A DNA stretch of 51,434 nt from Entrophospora sp. SA101 (GCA_958430865.1 CAUDNR010004415.1:1-51434), one strand, 5' to 3'; shown: positions 30,277 through 40,700, counted from the stretch's first letter. Notes: a model not told the origin generated them from the sequence alone. Translations and numbers: made by a program.

Positions 30277-30454
30277 TTAAAAACAAAATAAATAACCAGC
30301 CAAAACTTACTCAACTCTACAATTCCCGATGGTTTTTTAGTCTCTATGCTCTTTATTTCCCTTTTGGTATTGCTCCTCAGCACTACAAATATATTTAATT
30401 TATTCTTGGTTGGAACAATAAAAAGTTGGAACAAGAATAATAAAATAAATAGAC

Positions 30455-30616
30455 ATGGTAAAAAGGGCTAAAAAACCAACCAGCACTATTAATAGTGAGA
30501 TAAAAATGTCTTCACCTAAGCTTAAATTTTTAGTAAGCAAAATAGTTGCTAAATCCTTTTCAACCAAGGAACTAACCAGTCCAAATCTCCAAAAACTGCC
30601 AGCCTGACCGAACTAA
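30455..30616 (+). CDS. small basic hypothetical protein, 53 aa
   Basis: ATG at 30455, one TGA as Trp, TAA at 30614-30616. Lys/Ser/Thr rich, with no motif. Real coding status is uncertain because the composition is simple. Confidence 0.35.
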
Positions 30617-30693
30617 TTTACTAAAATATATTATATAGATGAGTAGCGAATAAATTGAGCGATAAATGAAATAATTACTAAAACATTAAAGAT

Positions 30694-30888
30694 ATGTCAA
30701 ATAATATGGTAAACAATAGCAAATTTGCCGATAAGGCAGAAATAAGAAAAGCCAAAAAAATGTTGAAGAAGATTTATGATTTAGAAGCAAAGGGAATGAT
30801 GAATACTGGAAAATATCATGTTTTGAATTGAGAATTTGAGGAGGAGTTAATGGATAAGTTTGATATTGATGAAGATTCTTTATGGTAA
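30694..30888 (+). CDS. helical hypothetical protein, 64 aa
   Basis: ATG at 30694 (in-frame ATG four codons later), one TGA as Trp. Basic N-terminal helix and acidic C-terminus. Its stop is one base before the next ATG, so it forms a mini-operon with 30890-31072. Confidence 0.5.
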
Positions 30889-30889
30889 T

Positions 30890-31072
30890 ATGGATAAGTT
30901 AATAAAAATGGAAGTTACAGAAGTTAAAGTTTTTCAGTTTCGAATCAATAGTATGAATTGCTGTTGATGTCAGAAGACAAAAGAAATTTATAAAGGTCGT
31001 GCGGACGAGTTTTGGCGATGTTATGGTTGTGAAGAAGTTTCGGGAAGATGAGCCAATGGGAAACAATGATAA
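30890..31072 (+). CDS. small zinc-ribbon protein, 60 aa
   Basis: ATG at 30890, three TGA as Trp. Cys pairs CCWC (residues 24-27) and CYGC (46-49) form a zinc ribbon. No family. A short direct repeat (GACCGCGAA) follows in 31079-31108. Confidence 0.5.
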
Positions 31073-31152
31073 AAACCGGAGACCGCGAAGCCGTTAAAGA
31101 CCGCGAATAATATTAGTGAATTAAGAAATCAAAGAATTACTATTAAAATAAC

Positions 31153-31266
31153 ATGCAAAGAGACACAAAAATCCAAAAAATAATAAAAAAACAAGAACTG
31201 GACTTATTATTTCAACAACTAAAAGAATTAGAATTAAAGGAAAGTTGGCAAAGATTAATAAAATAA
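31153..31266 (+). CDS. very small helical protein, 37 aa
   Basis: ATG at 31153; one charged amphipathic helix. It overlaps the TTG start of the next gene. It may be a leader peptide or spurious. Confidence 0.35.
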   Translation: MQRDTKIQKIIKKQELDLLFQQLKELELKESWQRLIK

Positions 31267-31442
31267 ACAAAAAAACTAAGTTTTGCCAGCAATGCTTGCT
31301 GAGTAAAGGTCGCCGTTGTTCAGCCTGCTATTACCGTCAATATAGCCAAATTTATTATTTAAAGAAAATGTTAACTGATCCGGATTATAACCGCAAAAAT
31401 TATCAAAAGCGGAAAAAAATAACTGGATTAATAAAAAATTAG
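31245..31442 (+). CDS. small Cys- and Tyr-rich protein of the YYLKK family, 65 aa
   Basis: TTG start at 31245, the only in-frame start before the motif. FCQQCLLSKGRRCSACYY contains two C-x-x-C pairs, followed by the basic IYYLKKMLTDPDYNRKN helix. Remnants of the same family lie at 29475 and 32276, so the family was multi-copy here. Possibly nucleic-acid binding. Confidence 0.5.
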   Translation: MAKINKINKKTKFCQQCLLSKGRRCSACYYRQYSQIYYLKKMLTDPDYNRKNYQKRKKITGLIKN

Positions 31443-31601
31443 GATAAATAATTAATTAATTTTTGGCTCGACTAAATCCGCAATATTACGGAGTTTGCTC
31501 TTTTTTAAAGATTAAAACTGAGCCGGTGCTGTGACCAAAAATATAGATAAAGAGTTAAAGAAAATAAGGAGTTGCAGCAATAAAATGTATTAGAAAAAAA
31601 G

Positions 31602-31901
31602 ATGGTTAACTTATTTAAAAAAGATGAGTCAATAAAACCTTATGGTGGTTATAAATTAACTTTCTATCCTGACGAATTTGTTTTGCCAGGAGGAAAGGAC
31701 AAGCAATTGCTCCATATTCATGTCATTGGCCAAGAAGGAGAAATAAGAGTATATTTACCAAGATTGGATATTGAAACTAAAAGAGGTAATATTCCTCAGC
31801 AGAAGCAAAATAAAATAAAAAACTTTATCAACGACCATTATGATTTAATCATGATGAGAGTAGAAAAAGAATTAAAAAAGGTAGGAATAATTTTAAAATA
31901 A
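31602..31901 (+). CDS. DUF4160 family protein, 99 aa
   Basis: The pattern G-G-Y-K-L-T-F-Y-P then LLHIHVIGQEGEIRVYL and a C-terminal helix with asparagine, aspartate and histidine matches DUF4160 (small proteins with a P-H-x-H-V strand followed by a helical tail). Families of this kind usually form a two-gene pair with DUF2442, which follows here by six bases. The pair is regarded as toxin-antitoxin-like, although mechanism is unknown. No TGA codon in this gene. Confidence 0.65.
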   Translation: MVNLFKKDESIKPYGGYKLTFYPDEFVLPGGKDKQLLHIHVIGQEGEIRVYLPRLDIETKRGNIPQQKQNKIKNFINDHYDLIMMRVEKELKKVGIILK

Positions 31902-31907
31902 TTAATT

Positions 31908-32240
31908 ATGACAAATACCGCAGTAAAAGAAATTAAGCAAGAAGTAAATCCAAAAATAAAAGGGGCAAATTTTTCGCAACCGAAAATTGTTGCTTGTCAA
32001 ACAAGTAAAGAAAAATTAACCGCCCAATTAGATGATGGTCGCGAAGTCAGTATTTTGCTTAGTTGGCTTAGCAAATGAGTTTTTAGCCGCAAAGATATTA
32101 AAGCAGAACAATTAAAGAATTATGAGATTTGAAATGAAGGAGGTAATATTTATTTTCCGGATATAGATGAGATTTTGCCAGTCCGAGTATTAGCCAAAGG
32201 TTTGTTTTCTTCCTGTGATGAAGATATGGTGAGGAATTAA
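31908..32240 (+). CDS. DUF2442 family protein, 110 aa
   Basis: ATG at 31908; TGA as Trp at two places. LTAQLDDGREVSILLSWL followed by NYEIWNEGGNIYFPDIDEIL matches the DUF2442 pattern (L-x-D-G-R-x-x-x-x-x-x-W and G-G-x-I-x-F-P-x-I-D-E). It lies directly behind the DUF4160 gene, the usual arrangement. The N-terminal basic extension (residues 1-30) is longer than in typical members. Confidence 0.65.
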
Positions 32241-32275
32241 AGTCGCTCCAAAAAAGCCTAGATTTTTAACTAATA

Positions 32276-32409
32276 ATGGTCGGTCGACCTAAAATTATCC
32301 GCACCCCAGAAGAACTGAAAGCTTTACAAAAAATAAGACGGCATAAATATCAAACTTATTTTATTATTTAAAGAAATTATTAGTCAAGTACCGAACAAAG
32401 GATAATTAA
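32276..32409 (+). pseudogene. broken GRP/TPEE-type small basic protein
   Basis: ATG at 32276 gives GRPKIIRTPEELKALQ then a basic helix and stops at 32369. In another frame YYLKKLLVKYRTKDN continues to TAA at 32407-32409. The second part matches the YYLKK family, so this is probably one gene with an indel near 32350. Confidence 0.4.
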
Positions 32410-32573
32410 TATTTGTCTTTCTTTCGCCACCGTCGAGACCGTTCCGCACTAGTAGCTGGTCGGTCGCTATGATAAAGATAAGAACCGGGTCGCGGATTGC
32501 TGGGTGAATAATCACTATTTCAAGAATTAGGGTCAATTTTTAACCAAACCAAGCAAAAAGTCTCCCACTTCAA
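32406..32573 (-). CDS. small basic protein ending in an RPATSAERSRRW motif, 55 aa
   Basis: TTG start at 32573 is the best of weak choices. One TGA as Trp. The C-terminus DRPATSAERSRRWRKK resembles the basic tails of many small phage/plasmid DNA-associated proteins. The opposite strand is also open here, so the call is uncertain. Confidence 0.35.
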
Positions 32574-32703
32574 ATTTTTAATTAAGTGGTGAGATGAATT
32601 GCTAAAATATAAATATAGTTTGGATTGTTTTCTGAAATCACCCAATCAATCAGCATTAGATACGCCTTGGTTGGGTTATTTGAGTGAATAATTAACTCTA
32701 ATT

Positions 32704-33918
32704 ATGGCGTATCTAACCAAAACTTATCAAGGAAGAATATATCCCAATAAAACCACAAAAAAACAATTACAATTAATTTCAAAAGGTTGTAATTTTGTCT
32801 ATAATCATTTTTTAAGCCAAAGAATAGAATGTGATAAAAACAAAAAAAAGCAACCTTACAAATACGAGCAAGAAGAGGAGTTGGTTCAGTTAAAAAAGGA
32901 TAATCCTTGACTAAAAGAAATCTATTCGCAAATTCTACAAGAAATTGTGGTATTAAGAATTGTTGATGTGTGGAGAAAATACCAAAAAAGAAAAAAAATT
33001 AATCCCAATTCTCATTATCCAAGGTTCAAAACTGATAATGGTTGATATGACAGTTTCACCTATTTACAAAATAACTCTTTTAAAATTGAAAAAAGTCAAG
33101 TAGTTTTCTCCCAAGGAAAAAAAGATAATCATCATCAAGAGAAATTAAGAATTAACTTAAAATTAAATCAACCAATCAAAGGAATTATTAAAATCTTAAC
33201 TATTTCTTGGAAAAAAGAAAAATATTTTGCTAACTTTGCTTGTGCGGTTGAAATTCCTCCCCAAATCCCTCTAACTGAAATCAAAAGACAAGCAGGAGTA
33301 GATAGAAATGTCCGAAAACTCTTTGCTAATTCCGAAAGATGAAAAGTTGCTAACCCTAAATACTGAAAAAAAGTAGAGAAAAAGTATATTGTTCTCCAAA
33401 GGTCATTAAGTAGAAAAGCTAAAGACAGTAATAATTGAAAGAAAGTAAAGTCAGAAATGACAAGGATGGGTCAAAAAATTAGTAATCGGATGAAAGATTT
33501 AAACCATAAACTTTCAAGGAAAATAGTAAATAAATTTGATTTGATTGCTTTTGAGAAGTTAAATCCTAGCGAAATGGTTAAAAAAGTAGATAAAAAAGGT
33601 AATTATAGAAAAGTTGGAAAATGGACTGCTGATGGAATGCTAAAATCCTGTTGAACTCAACTGGCACAATTCATCACTTACAAAGTGTCGGAAACTGGTA
33701 AGTGAATAGAATTTGTTAATCCTCATAATACTAGCAAAAGATGTTTTGATTGTGGCAAGGTTAATAAAAAGTTAAAAGATGAGGAAGTATTTGTCTGCCT
33801 TAATTGCGATAATGTTGATGACCGAGATGTTAATGCCGCTAAGAATATTTTGTGAAAAGCCCAAGTTAAATTGGGTTTAGATAAAAGGCTAGGAACTTTG
33901 TCGGCTGAGCCGATATAG
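32704..33918 (+). CDS. tnpB: IS605-type TnpB (OrfB), RNA-guided nuclease, 404 aa
   Basis: Full length for TnpB (about 400 aa), with at least nine TGA as Trp. The catalytic residues are present: Asp in GVDRNVRK (RuvC-I), Glu in FEKLNPSE (RuvC-II), Asp in DRDVNAAKN (RuvC-III), plus a zinc ribbon CFDCG ... CLNC. TnpB nucleases use an RNA from the element's right end to cut DNA and keep the transposon in place. No tnpA transposase gene is visible in the window, so it is an orphan copy or relies on a trans-acting TnpA. In-frame TGA throughout means it is adapted to this host code. Confidence 0.92.
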
Positions 33919-33927
33919 CCTTGTAAT

Positions 33928-34007
33928 GTTAATTGGGTAATTAATTCCCAGTTAACCACTACGAAACTCCCATCCTCAAACTCGTTAGAGTTAGGTGGGG
34001 GTAGTTC
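33928..34007 (+). ncRNA. predicted right-end structures of the tnpB element (omegaRNA region)
   Basis: A 10-bp inverted repeat (33928-33937 with 33947-33956, one mismatch) follows the tnpB stop. Then comes an imperfect hairpin at about 33963-34007 with C-rich and G-rich arms. Right ends of IS605 elements have such a subterminal hairpin, and the omegaRNA scaffold ends here. The guide would begin just beyond about 34007. Boundaries are estimates. Confidence 0.55.
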
Positions 34008-34206
34008 ATACTAGTGATTAAGTCTTATTCTTCTTCACCATAATTATTAGTTTCTATTTTAGTTGCTAGTAGCTAAGCGTTGCTGTCATTTACCCATTTT
34101 CACTTGGATACCTTACCGGACGTTTTTTAATTAAATAATCAAGTTAGGCTGCTAGCTCGTTATCTGGTAAGGATTTAGCACTATTACTGCTGGGGGACGC
34201 TAAGGT

Positions 34207-34449
34207 TTAAGAATTAACTAGTTCCGGGGACCTGATTTTGGCTTGGTAGTTCTGACTACGGATTTGCCGTCAAATTAAGGAACAGGAAAGTGAGCAAGTT
34301 TTCATCAGTCTTCGCTTTAATTTCTGAACTTGGTTGGGGCGACCGCAGGCCACGCAGTAAGGATATTTTCGCGGTGGTCGGTGGTTTTGCTGATAGGTTT
34401 GAAAATAGTTTTTATACTTATAGTAACGATTAGGTTGGCCTTGGGTCAT
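34207..34449 (-). CDS. small zinc-binding protein, 80 aa
   Basis: ATG at 34449; one TGA as Trp. Basic, with Cys pairs CVAC and CSLSC (residues about 35-38 and 55-59). Related in style to the other small zinc proteins of the element. It is divergent from the partition operon. Confidence 0.55.
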
Positions 34450-34517
34450 GACTTAGATAATGATTACTGTTTATTTTATTATAATATAATTTTAGAAGCT
34501 AGTTAGGACTGGTAGTC

Positions 34518-34560
34518 ATATAAAATAACATTATACTACATAACCTAACATAAAATAATA
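34518..34560. promoter_or_regulatory. 43-bp operator/partition-site-like repeat, copy 1
   Basis: Identical in all 43 bases to 34940-34982. It ends four bases before the ATG of the ribbon-helix-helix gene and contains TATACT (-10-like) and two ATAAAATAA submotifs at its ends. Two identical copies in front of two paralogous DNA-binding genes next to parA strongly suggest autoregulatory and/or partition sites. Confidence 0.75.
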
Positions 34561-34564
34561 AAAT

Positions 34565-34945
34565 ATGCGTAATACCATCCAAAAACTTAATAAACCTTTG
34601 CTACTAAACCAGCCAAATCTTTCCGCCTTGGTTTTAACTAAGTCAAAAAGAATTAATTTGCAAATCAGTGAGTTCTTGTTAATTAAGTGTCAAAATCTAA
34701 TAAAAAGTCAACATTTAGCTCATGATTACACTTATTCTAGTCTCAGTGATTTAATTAGAAAAAGTTTAACTGCTCATCGGGAAGGAAAGTTAAGTTTAAC
34801 CAAGCCACGACCAAATGACAGCCCTAAAAAAACTATTGGTCTAGTTTTACCAATTGATTTATGAGAATTTCACCAAAATTTACCCGCTCGCCATCGCACT
34901 GAGATTACGGAATTATGTCTAGTTAATTATCTTAATACTATATAA
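34565..34945 (+). CDS. ribbon-helix-helix-like DNA-binding protein, 126 aa
   Basis: ATG at 34565, one TGA as Trp. KRINLQISEFLLIKCQ (strand plus helix A) and SSLSDLIRKSLTAHREG (helix B) fit the ribbon-helix-helix fold. The rest aligns with the C-terminal half of the next protein (LPARHRTEI versus LPNRHRCEI). Its stop lies inside repeat copy 2. Probably a paralogous ParG-like or repressor protein. Confidence 0.6.
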
Positions 34946-34982
34946 AATAACATTATACTACATAACCTAACATAAAATAATA
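34940..34982. promoter_or_regulatory. 43-bp operator/partition-site-like repeat, copy 2
   Basis: Exact copy of 34518-34560. Its last base is the A of the ATG of the gene at 34982, and it overlaps the last codons and stop of 34565-34945, so the duplication includes coding sequence. Binding by the ribbon-helix-helix proteins is likely. Confidence 0.75.
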
Positions 34983-35602
34983 TGAACCGCGAGCAAGAAT
35001 TAAGTCAAAAAAAGAAAAATCTTAGTCAAGAGCAAGAATTACTAAGTAAAGAATATCATAATCTAACTACCATTATTACTGCCCAAGCTCGGCGACAAGA
35101 GATTGAAGTCCGGCAAAAAGAAATTGCCGCCGAATTATTAGAAATTCAGCGACAAATGGCAAAAGAGACTTCTTTTGTTAATCTTTCAGCTGATTTGTCC
35201 ACTAATCTAATTAGCCAGTCGCTAGTAAAAGAGCAAGTTGTAAAAAGGTCAAGGTCAAAGAAAATTTTTTTGGAAATCTCGGAGGAATTATTAGCCAAGT
35301 GCCGGAGTTTTGTTAACTTGAAAAACTTAACTGGTGAATATCTAAAAACTAGTGATTTAGTTCGGCAAAGTTTACAAGCTTATCGGGAGGGAATGGTTTT
35401 AGATGGCGACAGACCTAAGCCACCGCGGAGAATGAATAGTTTTCTTTTCAGTGCCGAGTTGTATGGTTTTTACCAAACTTTACCAAATCGTCACCGTTGT
35501 GAAATATTAGAAAAGTCTTTATTTACTTATCTCAATCAATTAATAGCAGCACAGCAAAATCAACCGTTAACATTCAAAAGTCCGGTCCGAAGTTCATGTT
35601 AA
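34982..35602 (+). CDS. ParG/ParB-like partition protein with ribbon-helix-helix domain, 206 aa
   Basis: N-terminal coiled coil (residues 1-65, with RRQEIEVRQKEIAAELLEI), then a ribbon-helix-helix domain (KKIFLEISEELLAKCRSF, then SDLVRQSLQAYREG) and a C-terminal helical part. It overlaps the parA start by seven bases, the usual ParA/ParG-type arrangement with the centromere-like repeats upstream. The coiled-coil segment recurs in proteins at 36946-37401 and 49098-49313. No TGA. Confidence 0.65.
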   Translation: MNREQELSQKKKNLSQEQELLSKEYHNLTTIITAQARRQEIEVRQKEIAAELLEIQRQMAKETSFVNLSADLSTNLISQSLVKEQVVKRSRSKKIFLEISEELLAKCRSFVNLKNLTGEYLKTSDLVRQSLQAYREGMVLDGDRPKPPRRMNSFLFSAELYGFYQTLPNRHRCEILEKSLFTYLNQLIAAQQNQPLTFKSPVRSSC

Positions 35603-36198
35603 AAATAGTAATTACTAATGAAAAAGGTGGCACTGGCAAAAGCACCATTGCCGCTTTATTAACCGAATATCTAAATTATAAAGGCTATCGGGTTCAGTTA
35701 ATTGATACTGACCCGTTACAAACCAGTCAAGCTTGGGTTAATAACTGTCAACAAGAAGGGCGACTGGTTTCTCAAACCCAAGCACCGGAATATCAAATAA
35801 TTGATACGGCTGGTTGTAGTGGTCCGGCTTATGGTTGAATTCGCCAAGCTGATTTAGTGGTCGTCCCTTTACAAATGCATTATGCTGATTTAAAGGTTAC
35901 GGTCGACTGATTTCAAAACCAACGGGATGAAATCCAACACAAAACCATTTTTATCCCTAACCGCTGACAAAACACTCTCGAGCAACGGGAAGGTGCCAAA
36001 CAATTACAGCAACTGATAAAAGTTTATCACAAAGGACAAATCCTTCAACCATTATCTAACCGGGTCGCTGTTTATGGTCTAGTGCTTAACGGCAACGCAA
36101 CGAATTTTTTCCAGCAAAAAGACCGGACTAAAATTGGTGAAAGCCAATTAGTCATTAATCAAATACTAACAGTTCTAAAAAAGCGGCAACCTAAATAA
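35596..36198 (+). CDS. parA: ParA-type partition ATPase, 200 aa
   Basis: Deviant Walker A EKGGTGKST (residues 9-17), switch motif LIDTDPLQTS, Walker B QIIDTAG and a C-terminal FIPNR motif are all in place. Two to four TGA as Trp. The length is typical of short type Ib ParA proteins. ParA drives segregation of low-copy plasmids by patterning on the nucleoid. It is translationally coupled to the DNA-binding partner upstream. Marks the element as a plasmid or a partition-bearing island. Confidence 0.92.
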
Positions 36199-36945
36199 GG
36201 ATATCGGCGGTGGTAAATTCACCTATCATACTTATTATTGCTTATTTTCTCAACAATAATGCTCTTTACTGATAATTTACCTATCAGGGACATTTTCGCT
36301 CGTAAAAAACACGGTCAAGGTTAAAGGACATCAGTAATATATTCACTAAAGGAATATAAATATTTCGGAACGGAGGTTCCGTGGAATATTTTACTTAGTA
36401 GAAAATATAATAAATATGGGGTTAACCATTATATATGGTTAGTCTAATAAATTTACTATTTTAGTAAAATACTTTACTATTAGTAAAGGTAATAAATATG
36501 CTATTCCTTTAACAATAGTCCACTATTTTATTCACTTATTAGGGTTAGGTATATTTTTATACTAATAGTAAAAAGTGAAGCAAAAGTAAAGGAGTTGGTA
36601 AAGGTAAGTGTTATTAGTTAAAAGTAATATCTAAGATATTAAATAGGAAAGGAATGGTTAAGGTTAAATTTTTACAGATAGAACTTTAGAATGGGGTTTC
36701 AACTGCTGGGTTTATACGGAGGTTAGAAAGAAACTATTTTTGGCAAGGTTCAGTAAAACACGGAGGTTAGAAGTGAAAAAAAAAAAAAAAAGCTAGGAAC
36801 AGGATTTTCCCTATACTTACACAAACTATTCAGCATATCTAGGAAAATATCTCACCTACCCCATCCATCCTTTTTTTTTTTTTTTTTTCACCCTCTATGT
36901 TTTTCCCTTTCTTAACCTCTCATTTTCATATCATACATCCCACAT
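36199..36945. other. palindrome-rich non-coding region after parA, candidate origin or regulatory zone
   Basis: No gene. Perfect hairpins occur at 36366-36381 (6-bp arms), 36423-36441 (7 bp), 36452-36468 (7 bp) and 36472-36488 (8 bp, one-base loop), with TAGTAAA recurring. A 13-base direct repeat ACGGAGGTTAGAA (36717 and 36759) and homopolymers A16 (36776-36791) and T18 (36871-36888) follow. This density is unlike the rest of the window. Confidence 0.65.
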
Positions 36946-37401
36946 TTACACCATCCTCCACATCTCATTCACTCATTCCTCTCTCTCTCTCTCTATCATA
37001 TTTACACCATTATCTTCCTTTTTATCTAATTTTCTTAAATCTCTAATTCCATTTTCAACCGGACAAGAAAAATAACACTCTTGACAAATCGGTCCATCCA
37101 GTTTTTGGTTTGGTTTAATATCAGGTAATTCTTTAAATAAATTCGCACTGTTTGGGCAATAGGTACAAATAAGAATTTGAATTGGCGATATCTCACAATC
37201 ATCGTGATCAAAAAAATCACTTTCAGATTTTGCAATCATAAGCAATTTATCTTCAATTTCTTTTAATTTTTCATTAATTTCATTCTTTCTACTTTGACAT
37301 CTAATTACTACATCGCAATTTTCTAATTCCCTTCTTAAATAGCTTTCTTCGGCTATGAGACCGTTTTTCATATTTGTTAAATACTTTTTGTTGATATTCA
37401 T
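36946..37401 (-). CDS. coiled-coil zinc protein with short GA repeat, 151 aa
   Basis: ATG at 37401 (second in-frame ATG at 37371); TGA as Trp near the end. The N-terminal coil (RKNEINEKLKEIEDKLLMI) resembles the coil of the partition protein at 34982. Two Cys pairs follow (CTYC, CQEC) and the end contains an Arg-Glu run from an 8-unit CT microsatellite at 36979-36994. Confidence 0.6.
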
Positions 37402-37799
37402 ATTACTATTTTTTATTTTATACTTTATATTTCCATTTATTTACTTGTAAAATAGGCAAAAATTACTGTTTTTTTTTTTTTTTTGCTTATAAGTTTATTT
37501 TATACAAACTCTCCGGAAGATAAAACAAATTTTCTTTTACGGAACTATGTCTGTATAATATTTTTTATATATGTGTGATAATGTTAGAGGACATGTCAGT
37601 GTCATGAACCGACTGTATAAAATAAACTTATACTTAAAAAATTAAGTGTATAAAAATCTTCACTATGCCAGTTCGCGGATGGACTGGCTAAGATGAAGAG
37701 GAATAAAGCATAATTTTAGTAATATATTTACTTAGATAAATTATTAGTAAAAGTATAGAGACATACGGAAAAAATAAAGAAAATAAATATTAAAAAAAT
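37402..37799. other. structured AT-rich non-coding region with an 18-bp inverted repeat
   Basis: Perfect 18-bp arms at 37488-37505 and 37615-37632 enclose about 110 bp. A GCCAGT/ACTGGC hairpin (37667-37672 with 37683-37688), an imperfect palindrome at 37628-37653 and T16 at 37469-37484 are also present. No gene in either direction. It could be a replication origin, the ends of a small mobile element, or the promoter of the giant LRR genes. Confidence 0.65.
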
Positions 37800-40700
37800 A
37801 TGCCAAGAATAAATATAACATGCGACCAATGCAAAAAATACGTAGGAGATGAGCAATTAGCCCGACTCAGCGATGCTGAAAAAGATTTAGATTTTTGTTC
37901 TAAAAATTGTTTTCTTACATGAGTAGAACAAACCGAAGTCAACTTAGGATTTGTTAATTACCTAAAAAATCAGAATCTTAATTTGCAAGAAATAAAAGAC
38001 AAATTAGATGAATTAAAAAAAGAATATCATCAAGCCCAAAATTGACTAGATTTTAATTATCCTAAAGAAGAAAGAGAGCAAATAACTAATTTAAACATTA
38101 AAGAGAAAAACTTAGAAAGTCATTTAGATTTAAAAGATTTCACTAATTTGAAAGTGTTAAATTGTTCTTATAATAAACTAACCAGCATAGACTTAACAGG
38201 ATTAAATCAATTAGAAAAAGTAGAATGCCCCGACAACTATTTAACTAACTTTGATTATTCAGTTTTAAATCCTGACAAATTAATTCACTTAAATATTAGC
38301 GATAATAATTTATCTGAACAAGACTTGTCGGTTTTTAGTAAGTTTGTTAATTTAGAACTTTTATGAATTGGCGGTAACAAATTTTCTGGTTCCTTAGAAC
38401 CTTTGCAAGGCTTGACTAAATTAAAAAGATTGCATATCAGTAATACCGATATCAATAGTGGTTGAGAGTATTTGCCAAATAGTATTGAAAAAATTTATTT
38501 TTCTAATGAAGAAAGACCTGACAGTAAAGTTAAAGAAATAAGTGAACAACTAAATTGCTTTCCTAAGTGAGCAACATTAAAAGAATGGATTGCTAATGAT
38601 TATTATTTTGCCAACTACTTAGAAAGGAAAGGTTATAAATCTGAATCTTGAAAGTCTCTCGGAGAGGACAAAAAGAAAGAAATAAAAGACAGATATAATC
38701 GCGAGCAATGAAAGGATAAGAATGCTCAAGAATGGCTAGATAAAAACTATCCAAAAGATGAAAAAAGCAAAAGTTTAAAGAGATCAGGAATTGAAGAGTT
38801 AGATATTAGTGGACAGGAACTTGAGGGAAAACTTGAATTAGAGGGGTTTAGTAAACTAAAATATTTGAATTGTAGTGATAATAAATTAACCGAAATTGAT
38901 TTAACGCACTGTCCATGTTTAATAGGTATTGATTGTGCAAAAAATGAGTTAGAAATTTTTAGATTTGGAGATAATTATTCCGAATCAAAATTACAAAACT
39001 TAAAAGAGTTTCGGGGTTCTAACAATAAGTTTTCTAAAATTAAGGACATAATTAATAATGTAAATAAAGAAAAGTTAACTTATTTTGATATCAGTAATAA
39101 TAAACCTTCTACTGACCTTAATGCAGAAGTTGACCTTAATGCAGAACTTTTTGATGGTTTTACTGAACTACAAAGCCTTTATATTAATAGCAATAATTTT
39201 AAAGGTTCTTTAGATTTCTTAAAAAATTTAAAGAAAATAATTGATGTAGATATTCGTGGAACTTCAATTAAGATTAGTAAAGATGATTTAAGAAATAATT
39301 TACCGGAATGGCTGGAAGAAATTTATTGTGATTGTAATCAGTTAACAGAATTTGAAGATGAGCAAAAAAAATATTACAAGGAAGGGGATGGTTTTTATGA
39401 TTTAAAGGCATTTCGTGAAGGGAAACAAAAAAAGGACAAGATAAATAAAATATTAAAGATCCCCGCTCTAACTGCTAATAGAAGAGAGAAATATAATCTA
39501 AAAAGAATTAGAGAGGATTACGATGATGTTGAAAACTATTATAAAGACAGACTAGTGGTGTATCCATCTAGAGAAGAGACAAAGTTTGACTGGAAGATTA
39601 ATGAAACATTGGCACTAAGTAAATTGCCGCTTAGGCTTTATTGTATTGAAAGCGGGGAAGAAAATAAAGTAAAAAAAAGAATTGAATGTGTTGATCAGGC
39701 CGAAAAATATGCCATTTTATCTTATTCCTGAGGTGGTGAACCTAGGAAAGATGTTGAATGAAGTTACGAAAGTGCCGAGAAAAGGTTAAGTCCAGGCGGA
39801 AAAAAGGTTCTAAAAAAAGCTATTAAAACTCTCGAGATTCTTAATAAATTTCATTTGTTCGAAGAAAAAGACAAAATTAAATATTTATGAATGGATCAAT
39901 TATGTATTAATCAAAATGATTTAAAGGAAAAGGGACACGAAATTCCAAAAATGAGGGAATATTATGGTAATGCTACTATTACTTTGATACCAATAAATGC
40001 GAAAGTTGGTGAGGAAAATATTGTAAAATTAATAAATTCTTTTAAAAAAAAAAACGAAACTGAGTTTCTTTATCCAAGCAAAATAATTGAAAACTCGTTA
40101 CCAATACTAGAAAAAATAATCAGTTCCGAATGATTCTCCCGTTCTTGAACTTTTCAAGAAGGATTTTTGTCTAAGAGAACGATATTTATGTTTGATGATT
40201 TTTTAGTTGATGGTCGATTTATGGCTTTAATTTGGAAACTTGCCCAAGTTTCAGAAGTTCGTTATGAAGAATGCAAAGATATAAAAGAATTGTGTAAAGA
40301 AAAAGCTGCTACTCCAGTCGGTTGAGTTTATTATGAGGAAGAAAATAATGAGAAAAAAGTTATTGGATATAGTGTCGGAGATAAGGTAGCTCTCAGATTA
40401 AATGAAGCACTGTGAGCAGTAAAAAGAAGAGAGAGAAGTCTTCCGCAAGATGGTATATATTCAATAATAGGGTTGCTATACTATGGACGAAAAATAGAAG
40501 TTGACTATCGTAAGGATCCTGAATCAGTGTTACGGGAAGCTATGTTTGTTGCTACTAAATACGGCGATGGCGATCCTTTGTGTTGGTATGGAATAGGAAG
40601 CAGAACTCTGGGATTGTGTTGATTGCCAGAAATAGATGAAATTAGTGGTTCGAGTAGTATAGTTGGTGTCATACACATAGATTTTTATCGTGATAAACTT

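Noticed and set aside
30216..30434. 72-codon minus-strand frame
   Set aside because: It overlaps the zinc-finger gene at 30082-30276, lacks motifs and is likely spurious.
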